Of a stretch of 53,997 nt of DNA, positions 33,634 to 41,805 are shown piece after piece. Made by a program: the position numbers and the translations under genes. The first letter of the stretch is position 1; every line of letters starts with the position of its first letter. The DNA lies in the NCBI GenBank assembly GCA_900467685.1, contig UBQX01000033.1:1-53997 (forward strand), in the 5' to 3' direction. The notes beneath the pieces were generated by a model. The model was not told the DNA's origin. It ran no database searches and saw nothing but the letters and a program-made list of their open reading frames with translations. The stretch comes from Hyphomicrobiales bacterium. GTDB lineage: Bacteria > Pseudomonadota > Alphaproteobacteria > Rhizobiales > Rhizobiaceae.

Positions 33634-35250
33634 GTGGCATTTCAAACACAGGTCGATGCCGGGGCGCCGGAATTCATCGCAAACAGGGACGGCATGCTGG
33701 AGACCGTGCGGCAGCTGCGCGCGCTGGAAGCACGCGCAGAGGCCGCTTCGGAAAAGCGCCGCGCCCGTTTTGAAGAGCGCGGTCAGATCACGCCGCGAGA
33801 GCGGCTGGCGCGGCTGCTTGATCCTGGTCTGCCATATCTCCGGCTGCACAGTCTCGCGGGCTATATGGCCGATACGAAGGATGAGGCGGCTTCAGTTCCC
33901 GGCTCGACCTTCATCGGCGGCATCGGTTTCGTCTCCGGCGTGCGGGCGATGATCGTGGTGGACGACAGCGGCATCAATGCCGGCGCACTCAGCCCCTTCG
34001 CCTTGCAGGCGATGCTCTCCATGCAGGAGATCGCGCTACGCCAGAAGCTGCCCTTCATCCATCTGGTCGAAAGCGCCGGCGCGAACCTGATGAACTACGT
34101 CGTGGATGACTGGGCCCGCGGCGGTGCGGTGTTCCGCAATCTCGCCCGCCTCTCGGCTGCGGGTCTGCCGACCGTCGCCGTACTGCACGGCCCCTCGACC
34201 GCCGGCGGGGCCTATATGCCCGGTATGTCCGACTATGTGATCGGCGTCCGCAAAAACGGCATGGCGGCGCTTGCGGGTGCCGCGCTCGTCTACGCCGCGA
34301 CCGGCGAGAAGGCGAAGGAGGACGAGTTGGGCGGTGCCGAAATGCATGCCACCGTCTCCGGCCTCGTCGAATATCTCGCCGAGGACGATGTCCACGCCAT
34401 TGCGATGGCCCGCGACGTCATGGCCCGGCTCGACTGGAACCGCGACATGAGGCCTGTTCCCCGGACGTTTGCCCCGCCGCGTCTCGCCAGCGACGAGATC
34501 GCAGGACTGGTGCCGCTCGACATGAAGGTGCCCTATGATGTGCGGGAGCTGGCCGCGCGGCTGGTGGACGGTTCGGAATTCACCGAGTTCAAGCCCGGAT
34601 ACGGGCCGCAGACGGTCTGCCTTCAGGCCTCCATTCATGGTGTTGCGGTCGGCATTCTGGGCAATAACGGCCCGATCGACCCGGCCGGTGCGACCAAGGC
34701 CACACATTTCATTCAGGCCTGCGAACAGGCCGGCACGGCGCTCGTCTTCCTCAACAACACGACCGGCTACATGGTCGGCACGGCCTATGAGCAGGCAGGC
34801 ATGATCAAGCATGGATCCAAGATGATCCAGGCGGTTGCCAATGCCAAGGTGCCGAAAATCACGCTCTATGTCGGCGCGAGCTTCGGAGCCGGCAATTACG
34901 GCATGGCCGGCATCGCATTCGAGCCGGATTTCCTCTTTGCCTGGCCGAGCAGCCAGAGCGGCGTGATGGGCGGCGAACAGGCGGCGCGCACCATGTCCAC
35001 CGTGGCGCGTGCCGGTGCCGCCCGCCGTGGCGATGCGCTGGACGAGGAGAAGCTGGCGGCGCAGGAAGCGGCGATCAAGGCTTTGTTCGACCGGCAATCC
35101 TCGCCCTTCTACACATCCGGCCGGGTGCTCGACCATGGACTGATCGACCCGCGCGACAGCCGCAGCGTGATAGCCTTCTGCCTGCTGACCTGCCTTGAGG
35201 CACGCCAGCGCGCCCTCCGTCCCAACAGCTTCGGGGTCGCCCGCCCATGA
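33634..35250 (+). CDS. Acyl-CoA carboxylase, carboxyltransferase (beta) subunit
   Basis: A 538-residue carboxyltransferase of the methylcrotonyl-/geranyl-/propionyl-CoA carboxylase family. The N-terminal crotonase-like half has ESAGANLMNYVVDDWARGG and GPSTAGGAYMPGMSDYVIGV; the C-terminal half has FLNNTTGYMVGTAYEQAGMI and YVGASFGAGNYGMAG, which bind biotin and acyl-CoA. The NTTGYMVG segment is closest, by eye, to methylcrotonyl- and geranyl-CoA carboxylases. The start is GTG at 33634, directly after an AGGGAGGAAA ribosome site; no ATG with a site is available. The stop overlaps the next start (ATGA). Preferred acyl-CoA not determinable. Confidence 0.9.
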   Translation: MAFQTQVDAGAPEFIANRDGMLETVRQLRALEARAEAASEKRRARFEERGQITPRERLARLLDPGLPYLRLHSLAGYMADTKDEAASVPGSTFIGGIGFVSGVRAMIVVDDSGINAGALSPFALQAMLSMQEIALRQKLPFIHLVESAGANLMNYVVDDWARGGAVFRNLARLSAAGLPTVAVLHGPSTAGGAYMPGMSDYVIGVRKNGMAALAGAALVYAATGEKAKEDELGGAEMHATVSGLVEYLAEDDVHAIAMARDVMARLDWNRDMRPVPRTFAPPRLASDEIAGLVPLDMKVPYDVRELAARLVDGSEFTEFKPGYGPQTVCLQASIHGVAVGILGNNGPIDPAGATKATHFIQACEQAGTALVFLNNTTGYMVGTAYEQAGMIKHGSKMIQAVANAKVPKITLYVGASFGAGNYGMAGIAFEPDFLFAWPSSQSGVMGGEQAARTMSTVARAGAARRGDALDEEKLAAQEAAIKALFDRQSSPFYTSGRVLDHGLIDPRDSRSVIAFCLLTCLEARQRALRPNSFGVARP

Positions 35251-37244
35251 TCAAGTCTTCTTCGTTTTCCTCGATCCTGATTGCCAACCGCGGCGAAATC
35301 GCCTGCCGTGTCATTCGCTCGGCGCGGGCACTGGGTCTGCGCACCGTCGCCGTCTATTCCGAAGCCGATCACGGCGCACCGCATGTGGCGCTGGCCGACG
35401 AGGCCGTACTGATCGGTGCCGGTCCGGTGGGCGAAAGCTATCTCCGGCCTGAAAAGATCATCGAAGCCGCTAGGGTCAGCGGCGCTGAGGCGATCCATCC
35501 GGGCTACGGCTTTCTCTCGGAAAATGCCGGCTTTGCTCAAGCCGTCGCTGCGGCCGGTCTCGTCTTCATCGGTCCGCCGGTTGAGGCGATCCGGGTCATG
35601 GGCGACAAGGCGGGCGCCAAGCGCGCGATGATCGCCGCAGGCGTTCCTTGCGTTCCGGGCTATGAAGGTCTTGACCAGAATGATGCCACCTTCATCGCCG
35701 AGGCGGAGCGCATCGGTTTCCCGGTCATGGTCAAGGCCTCTGCCGGTGGCGGCGGACGCGGCATGCGGCTGGTCGACGAGCCGGTCGAGCTGGCGGAGGC
35801 GCTGACGCGGGCGCGGGCGGAAGCGCTCAGCGCCTTTGGCTCCGGCGATCTCATCCTTGAAAAGGCCGTGCAGCGGCCGCGTCATGTCGAAATCCAGGTG
35901 TTTGCCGATGCACATGGCCATGTGATCCACCTTGGCGAACGCGACTGCTCGGTGCAGCGCCGGCATCAGAAAGTGGTCGAGGAGGCCCCATCGCCGGTGG
36001 TCTCGCCGGAGCTTCGCGCCCGTATGGGGCAGGCGGCGGTGGAGGCGGCGCGCGCGGTCGACTATCGCGGCGCCGGTACGGTGGAATTCCTGCTGGATGA
36101 GCGGGGCGAATTCTATTTCCTCGAAATGAACACCCGGCTTCAGGTCGAGCATCCCGTGACGGAAATGGTGACCGGGCTCGATCTTGTCGCCCTGCAGATT
36201 GCCGTCGCGCAAGGCGAGCCGCTGCCGCTTCGCCAGGACGACCTGCGGCTCGACGGCCACGCCATCGAGGTGCGTCTTTATGCCGAAGACCCGGCGGCCG
36301 GCTTCCTGCCCGTGACGGGCGATGTCGCGCTCTGGCAACCGGCGAGCGGCCCCGGCGTGCGCATCGATGCCGGCATCGTGACAGGGCAGACGGTGTCTCC
36401 CTTCTACGATCCGATGCTCGCCAAGGTCATCGCCCACGGCTCGACCCGCGACATCGCGCGGAGGCGGCTCATTGGCGCACTGAAGGAGACGGCGGTGCTG
36501 GGGCTTGCCACCAATGCCGAGTTCCTGATCGACATTCTGGAGAGGGAAGACTTTGCCGAAGGTCGCGCCACCACGGCTTTCATTGCCGAAAACTATCCGG
36601 ACGGGGTGAAAGAAGCCGAGATCGATAGTCTCAGCCTCGCCATGGGCGCGGCGCTGAAGCTCCATCTCGAAAGCCGCAAGGCGCTTGCCGCCTCGAGCCT
36701 GCCGGATGAGAGCCTGATCGGCTTCCAGTCTGCAGCACCTCTCGCCTCGCGTCTTGACGTGACACTTGACGGCGAACTCCGCCGCCTCTCCGGCCTTTGC
36801 ACCGGCAAGGTCTGGACGATTGCGGAGGGGAGCGATTGGCAGCATGCGATTGAGATTGTCAGAGTTGAGGGACATGAGGCTGTGCTTCTGGCCGGCGGCA
36901 AGCGTCAAACGGTGCTCTGGAACGAGCGTCGCGATGGCGAACTGCTGCTCGCAATCGGTCCGCGCCGCTTTTCGCTAAAGCCGCATCGCCCCTGGGAGGA
37001 TGCTGCAGCGGCAGCGGGCTCAGGCCGCGTCGTTGCCCCCATGCCGGGCCTTGTCGTTTCGGTTCTGGTCGAGCCGGGTCAGACGGTCGAGGCCGGCGCG
37101 CCGCTGGCGGTGCTGGAGGCGATGAAGATGCAGCATACGCTCAAAGCGCCCGCGCGCGGCACCGTCACCGAAATCCGCATCGCCCAGGGCCAGCAGATCG
37201 CTGCCGGCGCGCTCATGATCGCAATCGAGGAGGACGCCGCATGA
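35247..37244 (+). CDS. Acyl-CoA carboxylase, biotin carboxylase and carrier (alpha) subunit
   Basis: A 665-residue alpha subunit. The biotin carboxylase domain starts with ILIANRGEIACRVIRSA, has the ATP-grasp loop KASAGGGGRGMR (163-174) and FLEMNTRLQVEHPVTEMVTG; a linker domain follows, and the C-terminal carrier domain holds the biotinylation motif EAMKM with lysine 627. It carboxylates its biotin with ATP and bicarbonate and passes the carboxyl group to the beta subunit. It overlaps both neighbours by four bases. Length and layout match methylcrotonyl- and geranyl-CoA carboxylase alpha subunits. Confidence 0.95.
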   Translation: MIKSSSFSSILIANRGEIACRVIRSARALGLRTVAVYSEADHGAPHVALADEAVLIGAGPVGESYLRPEKIIEAARVSGAEAIHPGYGFLSENAGFAQAVAAAGLVFIGPPVEAIRVMGDKAGAKRAMIAAGVPCVPGYEGLDQNDATFIAEAERIGFPVMVKASAGGGGRGMRLVDEPVELAEALTRARAEALSAFGSGDLILEKAVQRPRHVEIQVFADAHGHVIHLGERDCSVQRRHQKVVEEAPSPVVSPELRARMGQAAVEAARAVDYRGAGTVEFLLDERGEFYFLEMNTRLQVEHPVTEMVTGLDLVALQIAVAQGEPLPLRQDDLRLDGHAIEVRLYAEDPAAGFLPVTGDVALWQPASGPGVRIDAGIVTGQTVSPFYDPMLAKVIAHGSTRDIARRRLIGALKETAVLGLATNAEFLIDILEREDFAEGRATTAFIAENYPDGVKEAEIDSLSLAMGAALKLHLESRKALAASSLPDESLIGFQSAAPLASRLDVTLDGELRRLSGLCTGKVWTIAEGSDWQHAIEIVRVEGHEAVLLAGGKRQTVLWNERRDGELLLAIGPRRFSLKPHRPWEDAAAAAGSGRVVAPMPGLVVSVLVEPGQTVEAGAPLAVLEAMKMQHTLKAPARGTVTEIRIAQGQQIAAGALMIAIEEDAA

Positions 37245-38041
37245 GCCTGAAGGAAGCCGCAGATTTTCTGGAGGAAAGCCGCACACTCGCCGCGCTTCTC
37301 GAAGGGGAGAGCGAGGCCCCTTTCGCAAAGGCCACGCAGTTCAAGGGCTGGACGATCAACGATGTGCTCGTCCATCTGCATTTCTGGAACAAGGCCGTCG
37401 ATCTCGCCGCCACCGACGAGGCAGCGTTCAAGGCCATGCTGGAGCCGCTGATGGCGGCGCTGACCAAAGGCGGGCTCCGCACTTATGAAAACGGAACGAT
37501 CCCGGAGCGCGGGCGCGCGCTTTTCACGCTCTGGAAGCACACCGCGGAGGATGTCGCTCGGCGCTTTGCCGAGATCGACCCCAAGCAGCGCATTCCTTGG
37601 GTCGGCCCCAGCATGTCGGCGCGTTCGGCGATCACGGCGCGGCAGATGGAAACCTGGGCCCATGGCTTCGAGGTGTTCGACCTGCTCGGCCGCGTCCGGC
37701 CGGAAAGTGACCGCATCCGCAATCTCGTCGTGCTGGGCATCAACACATTCGGCTGGTCGCATCAGGTTCACGGTTTGCCGGTGCCGCAGACCATGCCGGA
37801 GCTGAAACTGACCGCGCCGTCCGGTGAGGTCTGGACCTTCGGCGACGCGGGTGCGGGGCGCATTTCTGGTCCGGCCGTCGACTTCGCCGCTGTCGTCACG
37901 CAGACTCGCGCGGTGGCCGATACCGCCCTCGTCATTGAAGGCGATGTGGCGCGGATCTGGATGGATCATGCGCAATGCTTTGCCGGCCCGCCGGAAAAAC
38001 CGCCCGTTGCGGGCTCGCGCCATCGCGCGGTTGAGAAGTAG
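37241..38041 (+). CDS. DinB/MDMPI-fold putative metal-dependent protein (TIGR03084-like)
   Basis: A 266-residue protein with a DinB/mycothiol-maleylpyruvate-isomerase N-terminal domain: the probable metal ligands are a histidine of NDVLVHLHFWN (45 or 47) and E137 and H141 of QMETWAHGFEVFD. The pattern matches the TIGR03084 family, whose function is unknown to me and which recurs in acyl-CoA metabolic clusters. Related folds catalyse thiol-dependent isomerisations. It overlaps the carboxylase alpha subunit by four bases, so it is made with the carboxylase; a role on its product is inferred. Confidence 0.8.
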   Translation: MSLKEAADFLEESRTLAALLEGESEAPFAKATQFKGWTINDVLVHLHFWNKAVDLAATDEAAFKAMLEPLMAALTKGGLRTYENGTIPERGRALFTLWKHTAEDVARRFAEIDPKQRIPWVGPSMSARSAITARQMETWAHGFEVFDLLGRVRPESDRIRNLVVLGINTFGWSHQVHGLPVPQTMPELKLTAPSGEVWTFGDAGAGRISGPAVDFAAVVTQTRAVADTALVIEGDVARIWMDHAQCFAGPPEKPPVAGSRHRAVEK

Positions 38042-38054
38042 GATTGGATATCAG

Positions 38055-38927
38055 ATGACTGTACCCGAAAAAGCCATCGTCACCTGCGCCCTCAATGGCG
38101 TTCTGACTGACCCGAGCCTGCACAACATCGCGGTGACGCCGGCGCAATGCGCGGCCTCGGCGCGCGAGGCCTATGATGCGGGCGCGGCGATCATTCATAT
38201 CCACTTCCGTCGGCAGGAGCAGGGCAAGGGCCATCTGCCTTCCTGGGAGCCGGCGGTGGCCGGGGAGATTGTCGAGGCCATCCGCGCCGCCTGTCCCGGC
38301 ATCATCATCAATGCCACGACCGGCGTGGTCGGCCCGGATTACCAGGGCCCGCTCGATGTCGTACGCGCGCTGAAGCCGGAGATCGCCGCCTGCAATGCCG
38401 GCACGCTCAATTACCTCAAGATCCGCTCCAGCGGCGAATGGGCCTGGCCGCCCATGGTCTTCGACAATCCGCCCTCCAAGGTGCAGGATTTTCTCGACGT
38501 GATGGGCGAGACCGGCACATTGCCGGAAATGGAGTGCTTCGATACCGGCATCGTCCGCTCGGTGGCGATGTATATCGCCAACGGCATGCTGAAGCGTGCC
38601 CAGTACAATCTCGTGATGGGCGTTGCATCCGGCATGCCGGTCGATGCGCGCCTGCTGCCGATCCTGACGGACTATCTGCAGGAGGGGTCGCGCTGGCAGG
38701 CGACGCTGATCGGCCGGGAGGAGATCTGGCCGGTTCACGCTGCTGCTGCAAAGCGTGGCGGGATGCTGCGCACCGGGCTCGAGGACACGTTTTACCTGCC
38801 CGACGGCGCACGGGCACGGGGCAATGGCGACCTTATCGGAGCGCTTGTTGCGATCGCTCGCAGGGAAGGTCGCGACATCGCCACGCCACAGGAAGCCCGC
38901 GCGATGCTGTTCGATGGACGTGACTGA
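38055..38927 (+). CDS. Beta-keto acid cleavage enzyme (BKACE, DUF849)
   Basis: A 290-residue TIM-barrel protein of the BKACE/DUF849 family, whose founder Kce cleaves 3-keto-5-aminohexanoate with acetyl-CoA. The zinc-binding pair is H48 and H50 (IIHIHFR) after ITCALNG-like KAIVTCALNGVLTD; the INATTGVVG segment and ECFDTGIVRS strand fit the family. These enzymes exchange a beta-keto acid and acetyl-CoA for acetoacetate and a new acyl-CoA. It is 13 bases after the DinB-fold gene and is the last gene of the unit, tail to tail with the ketone carboxylase operon, whose product should be a beta-keto acid. Start at 38055 is chosen by homology; ribosome site weak. Confidence 0.88.
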   Translation: MTVPEKAIVTCALNGVLTDPSLHNIAVTPAQCAASAREAYDAGAAIIHIHFRRQEQGKGHLPSWEPAVAGEIVEAIRAACPGIIINATTGVVGPDYQGPLDVVRALKPEIAACNAGTLNYLKIRSSGEWAWPPMVFDNPPSKVQDFLDVMGETGTLPEMECFDTGIVRSVAMYIANGMLKRAQYNLVMGVASGMPVDARLLPILTDYLQEGSRWQATLIGREEIWPVHAAAAKRGGMLRTGLEDTFYLPDGARARGNGDLIGALVAIARREGRDIATPQEARAMLFDGRD

Positions 38928-39024
38928 CAGCGTCGCATCTCGTCGCGATGAAACCGGATGCTGCATATGATGGACAGCAAGGAAGACGGCATTATCAAGC
39001 CGGTGATCGAGTTCCATTGACGAA

Positions 39025-39061
39025 CAAAAAGCGCGCTGCCCGGATTTTCGGGCAGCGCGCT
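39025..39061 (-). terminator. Rho-independent terminator of the ketone carboxylase operon
   Basis: A perfect 13-base stem (AGCGCGCTGCCCG with CGGGCAGCGCGCT, 6-base loop) is followed on the minus strand by TTTTTGTTCG. It lies 27 bases after the CoA ligase stop. On the plus strand there is no T run, though the hairpin may also slow transcription coming from the BKACE gene. Confidence 0.92.
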
Positions 39062-39087
39062 CGCGCCGGACCGGAGGTGACGGCGCA

Positions 39088-40605
39088 CTACGCCAGGAGA
39101 CGGCGAAGTTCGGTTTTCAGCACCTTGCCGTAATTGTTTTTCGGCAGGTCCGGGATGAAGCGGTAAATCTTCGGGCGCTTGAAGCGGGCGATGTGGTCGA
39201 TGCAATAGGCGTCGAGGTCCTTTTCCGACAGGGCGGTCCCCTCTCTGGCGACAACGAAGGCAACGACGATCTCGCCCCATTCCTCATCCTTGGCGCCGAT
39301 GACGGAAACTTCCCGCACTGCCTCGTGCTGCAGGAGCAGTTCTTCCACCTCGCGCGGATAGATATTGGTGCCGCCCGAAATGATCACATCCTTCGAGCGG
39401 TCTCGCAGCGTCAGGAAGCCTTCGTCGTCGAGGCAGCCGACGTCGCCCGTGCGGAGCCAGCCATTGCGGACTGTCTCGGCACTTGCTTCCGGATTTTGCC
39501 AATACCCGGCCATGACGGGAGCGCCCCTGACCATGATTTCGCCGACGGCACCCGTCGGCAGTGGGTGCCCCGCCTCGTCGCAGATTGCGACGCGGACATG
39601 GCTTTGCGCATAGCCGACCGAGTTCAGTCTCTCGCGCCAGCGCGGATGGGTTCGATCGATCACTAGGTCGTGCGGCAGAACCGTGATGCCCATCGGACAC
39701 TCGCCCTGGCCGTAGATTTGCACGAAACGGTCCCCCAGAACCTCGACAGCCTCGAGGATATCCGCTTCATACATGGGGCCGCCGCCATAGATCACGGTGC
39801 GCAGGCCAGTCCCATCACATCCGTTGGTTTCGGCGTAGTCCACCATCCGCCGCACCATGGTCGGTGCCGCGAACATGGAGATATTGCCGATCTTCCCGGC
39901 CAGGTCGAAGATTTCCTCCGAGTCGAACCCGCCGCTTTCAGGAATCACATGGCGGGCGGCATTCATGACGAACATGAAGTTGTAGATACCGGCACCATGC
40001 GACATTGGCGCGGCATAAAGGATGGCGTCGTCCTTGCTCACATGTTCGATATCGGCAAAATAGCTATGCGTCATGGCGCCGAGATTGCCCGCCGTCAGCA
40101 TCACGCCCTTGGGACGGCCTGTCGTTCCCGAGGTGTAGAACAGCCAGACGAGTTCATCCGGATCGAGTGCAACGGGCGTTTCGAGGGGGGCGTTGGCGCA
40201 CATGTTTGTAAATTCGGTGCTCGTCACATCGACGATGTCTGGATCGCCCGGCTCGCTTACGGCGCGAAGCAAGCTGCCGTGCGACGTGTCGGAAAAGACA
40301 AGCGATGCACCGGCGTTGCGGATGATCCAGAGCGCTTCCTTCTCATGCAGCTTCGAATTGATCGGCACGGCGACCGCACCGGCAAACCAGATGCCGTAGA
40401 GGCATTCAAGGTAATGCGTCGAGTTTGCCATGAACACGGCGACGCGGTCGCCCTTTGCGATAGACGTCGCCTGAAGCGCGCGACCCAGACCGGCAGCGCG
40501 GGCGCGGAACCCGGCGTAGTCTGCAACGACACGGGTGCCGGAGAGAAGGGCAGGGCGTTCCGGGTGGATCAGGGCGGTGCGATGAAGCCATTCAGCGGGG
40601 TTCAC
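39088..40605 (-). CDS. CoA ligase (AMP-forming), ketone carboxylase operon
   Basis: A 505-residue ANL-superfamily ligase with YTSGTTGRPKGVMLTAGN, the adenine motif YGQGECPMG, GWLRTGDVGCLDDEGFLTLRDR and the C-terminal catalytic lysine in PKNNYGKVLKTEL. By its place after the carboxylase, it should activate the beta-keto acid product to a CoA thioester, the role benzoylacetate-CoA ligase has in acetophenone breakdown. The start is most likely GTG at 40605: a GGAGG site precedes it, and it overlaps the thiolase stop as GTGA, like the ATGA overlaps elsewhere in the operon. An ATG 24 bases upstream is the alternative. Last gene before the terminator. Confidence 0.88.
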   Translation of the reverse strand: MNPAEWLHRTALIHPERPALLSGTRVVADYAGFRARAAGLGRALQATSIAKGDRVAVFMANSTHYLECLYGIWFAGAVAVPINSKLHEKEALWIIRNAGASLVFSDTSHGSLLRAVSEPGDPDIVDVTSTEFTNMCANAPLETPVALDPDELVWLFYTSGTTGRPKGVMLTAGNLGAMTHSYFADIEHVSKDDAILYAAPMSHGAGIYNFMFVMNAARHVIPESGGFDSEEIFDLAGKIGNISMFAAPTMVRRMVDYAETNGCDGTGLRTVIYGGGPMYEADILEAVEVLGDRFVQIYGQGECPMGITVLPHDLVIDRTHPRWRERLNSVGYAQSHVRVAICDEAGHPLPTGAVGEIMVRGAPVMAGYWQNPEASAETVRNGWLRTGDVGCLDDEGFLTLRDRSKDVIISGGTNIYPREVEELLLQHEAVREVSVIGAKDEEWGEIVVAFVVAREGTALSEKDLDAYCIDHIARFKRPKIYRFIPDLPKNNYGKVLKTELRRLLA

Positions 40606-41762
40606 GATCTTGCCTCCAGTATCGAGCAATAATTGGCGACGCCCGAGCCGCCCATATTGAAGACGCAGGCGAGTTCCGCGCCGGGCTGTTGCATGTCTCC
40701 GGCTGTGCCCGTGACCTGCATGGCCGACATGACATGCATGGAAACGCCGGTCGCGCCGACCGGGTGGCCCTTCGATTTCAACCCTCCGGAAAGATTGATC
40801 GGCAAAGCGCCGCCACGCATGACGGTTCCGTCTGCGACGGCGCGCGCGCCTTGTCCCTCGGGCGCGAGGCCCATGGCCTCATAGATCATCAGTTCGGCGA
40901 TCGTGAAGCAATCGTGCACCTCGGCGGTGTCGAGATCCGCGACCGTGATGCCGGCGGCGTCGAAGGCGCGGCGGAACGCGGTTGTCGCACCCTCGAGATG
41001 CCACATCTGCCTTTTCGATAGAGGCAGGAAATCATTGATGTGGATCGCCGCGCGAAAACCGACGCTTCGCGGAAAGTCCGCGGCCATGTCTTCGGCCGCC
41101 AGCACGAGTGCGGCTGCGCCATCGGAAATCAGCGAACAATCCGTCAGCCGCAGCGGCGGCGCGATCATCGGGTTCTTGTCGCTGACGGAATTGCAGAAAT
41201 CGAATTCCACCTCACGCCGCATATGGGCGAGCGGATTGGCCAAGGCGTGGTCGTGGTTCTTCTTGGCAATGCGGGCCATGGCCGTCGACTGGTCGCCAAA
41301 GCGTTGGAAATAGCTCTGGGCGATCCGCCCGAAGATCTGCGGAAAGGTCACGCCGGCTTCCTCGGCCTGATAGGAGGCCCCGGCCAGCGCGCGCCCTACA
41401 CCGGCCGTGTCCAGATCGGTCATCTTTTCGACGCCGATGACCAGGGCGGTGCGAATGCGACCGGAGGCAATGGCGTCGCGGGCGCCGTAGACCGCGGCAG
41501 CGCCGGAGGCGCAGGCATTCTCGACGCGCACGGCCGGGATAAACCGCATCCGCTCATCAAGGTTCAGTGCCAGTGCTGCGGGAAACGCATCGGGGGACAG
41601 GCCGCCATTGAAATGCCCGACCCAGATCGCGTCGATATCTGCCGGCGTCAGTCCTGCATGCGCAATCGCCTCGCGCGCAGCGTCAAGGATCAGGTCCTCG
41701 AGCGTCTTGCCCTTGAGGGCACCAAAGGGCGTATGGCCCCAACCTACAATTCTTGCGTTCAT
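40602..41762 (-). CDS. Thiolase, SCP-x/acetyl-CoA acetyltransferase type
   Basis: A 386-residue thiolase of the SCP-x (SCP2-thiolase) branch. The nucleophilic cysteine is C84 (RVENACASGAAAV); HDCFTIAEL and GGLKSKGHPVGATG are the family's catalytic histidine loops; the second cysteine region near the C-terminus is weaker, as is usual in this branch. It should split the beta-ketoacyl-CoA made by the carboxylase and ligase into acetyl-CoA and a shorter acyl-CoA. ATG at 41762 has a TTTGGAG ribosome site. It lies 43 bases after the CobW gene. Confidence 0.9.
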   Translation of the reverse strand: MNARIVGWGHTPFGALKGKTLEDLILDAAREAIAHAGLTPADIDAIWVGHFNGGLSPDAFPAALALNLDERMRFIPAVRVENACASGAAAVYGARDAIASGRIRTALVIGVEKMTDLDTAGVGRALAGASYQAEEAGVTFPQIFGRIAQSYFQRFGDQSTAMARIAKKNHDHALANPLAHMRREVEFDFCNSVSDKNPMIAPPLRLTDCSLISDGAAALVLAAEDMAADFPRSVGFRAAIHINDFLPLSKRQMWHLEGATTAFRRAFDAAGITVADLDTAEVHDCFTIAELMIYEAMGLAPEGQGARAVADGTVMRGGALPINLSGGLKSKGHPVGATGVSMHVMSAMQVTGTAGDMQQPGAELACVFNMGGSGVANYCSILEARS

Positions 41763-41805
41763 TATGTCTCCAAACATCGTTTATCAGGCCGAAGGTCATG
41801 GGGGC

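Noticed and set aside
29501-37244. Standard leucine (liu) catabolic operon
   Set aside because: Isovaleryl-CoA dehydrogenase and HMG-CoA lyase genes are absent, while the SDR, DinB-fold and BKACE genes are not part of that pathway.
38967-39020. A 17-codon plus-strand frame (MMDSKEDGIIKPVIEFH) after the BKACE gene
   Set aside because: No ribosome site, no coupling to the gene before it, and it ends just before the opposite-strand terminator. Probably chance.
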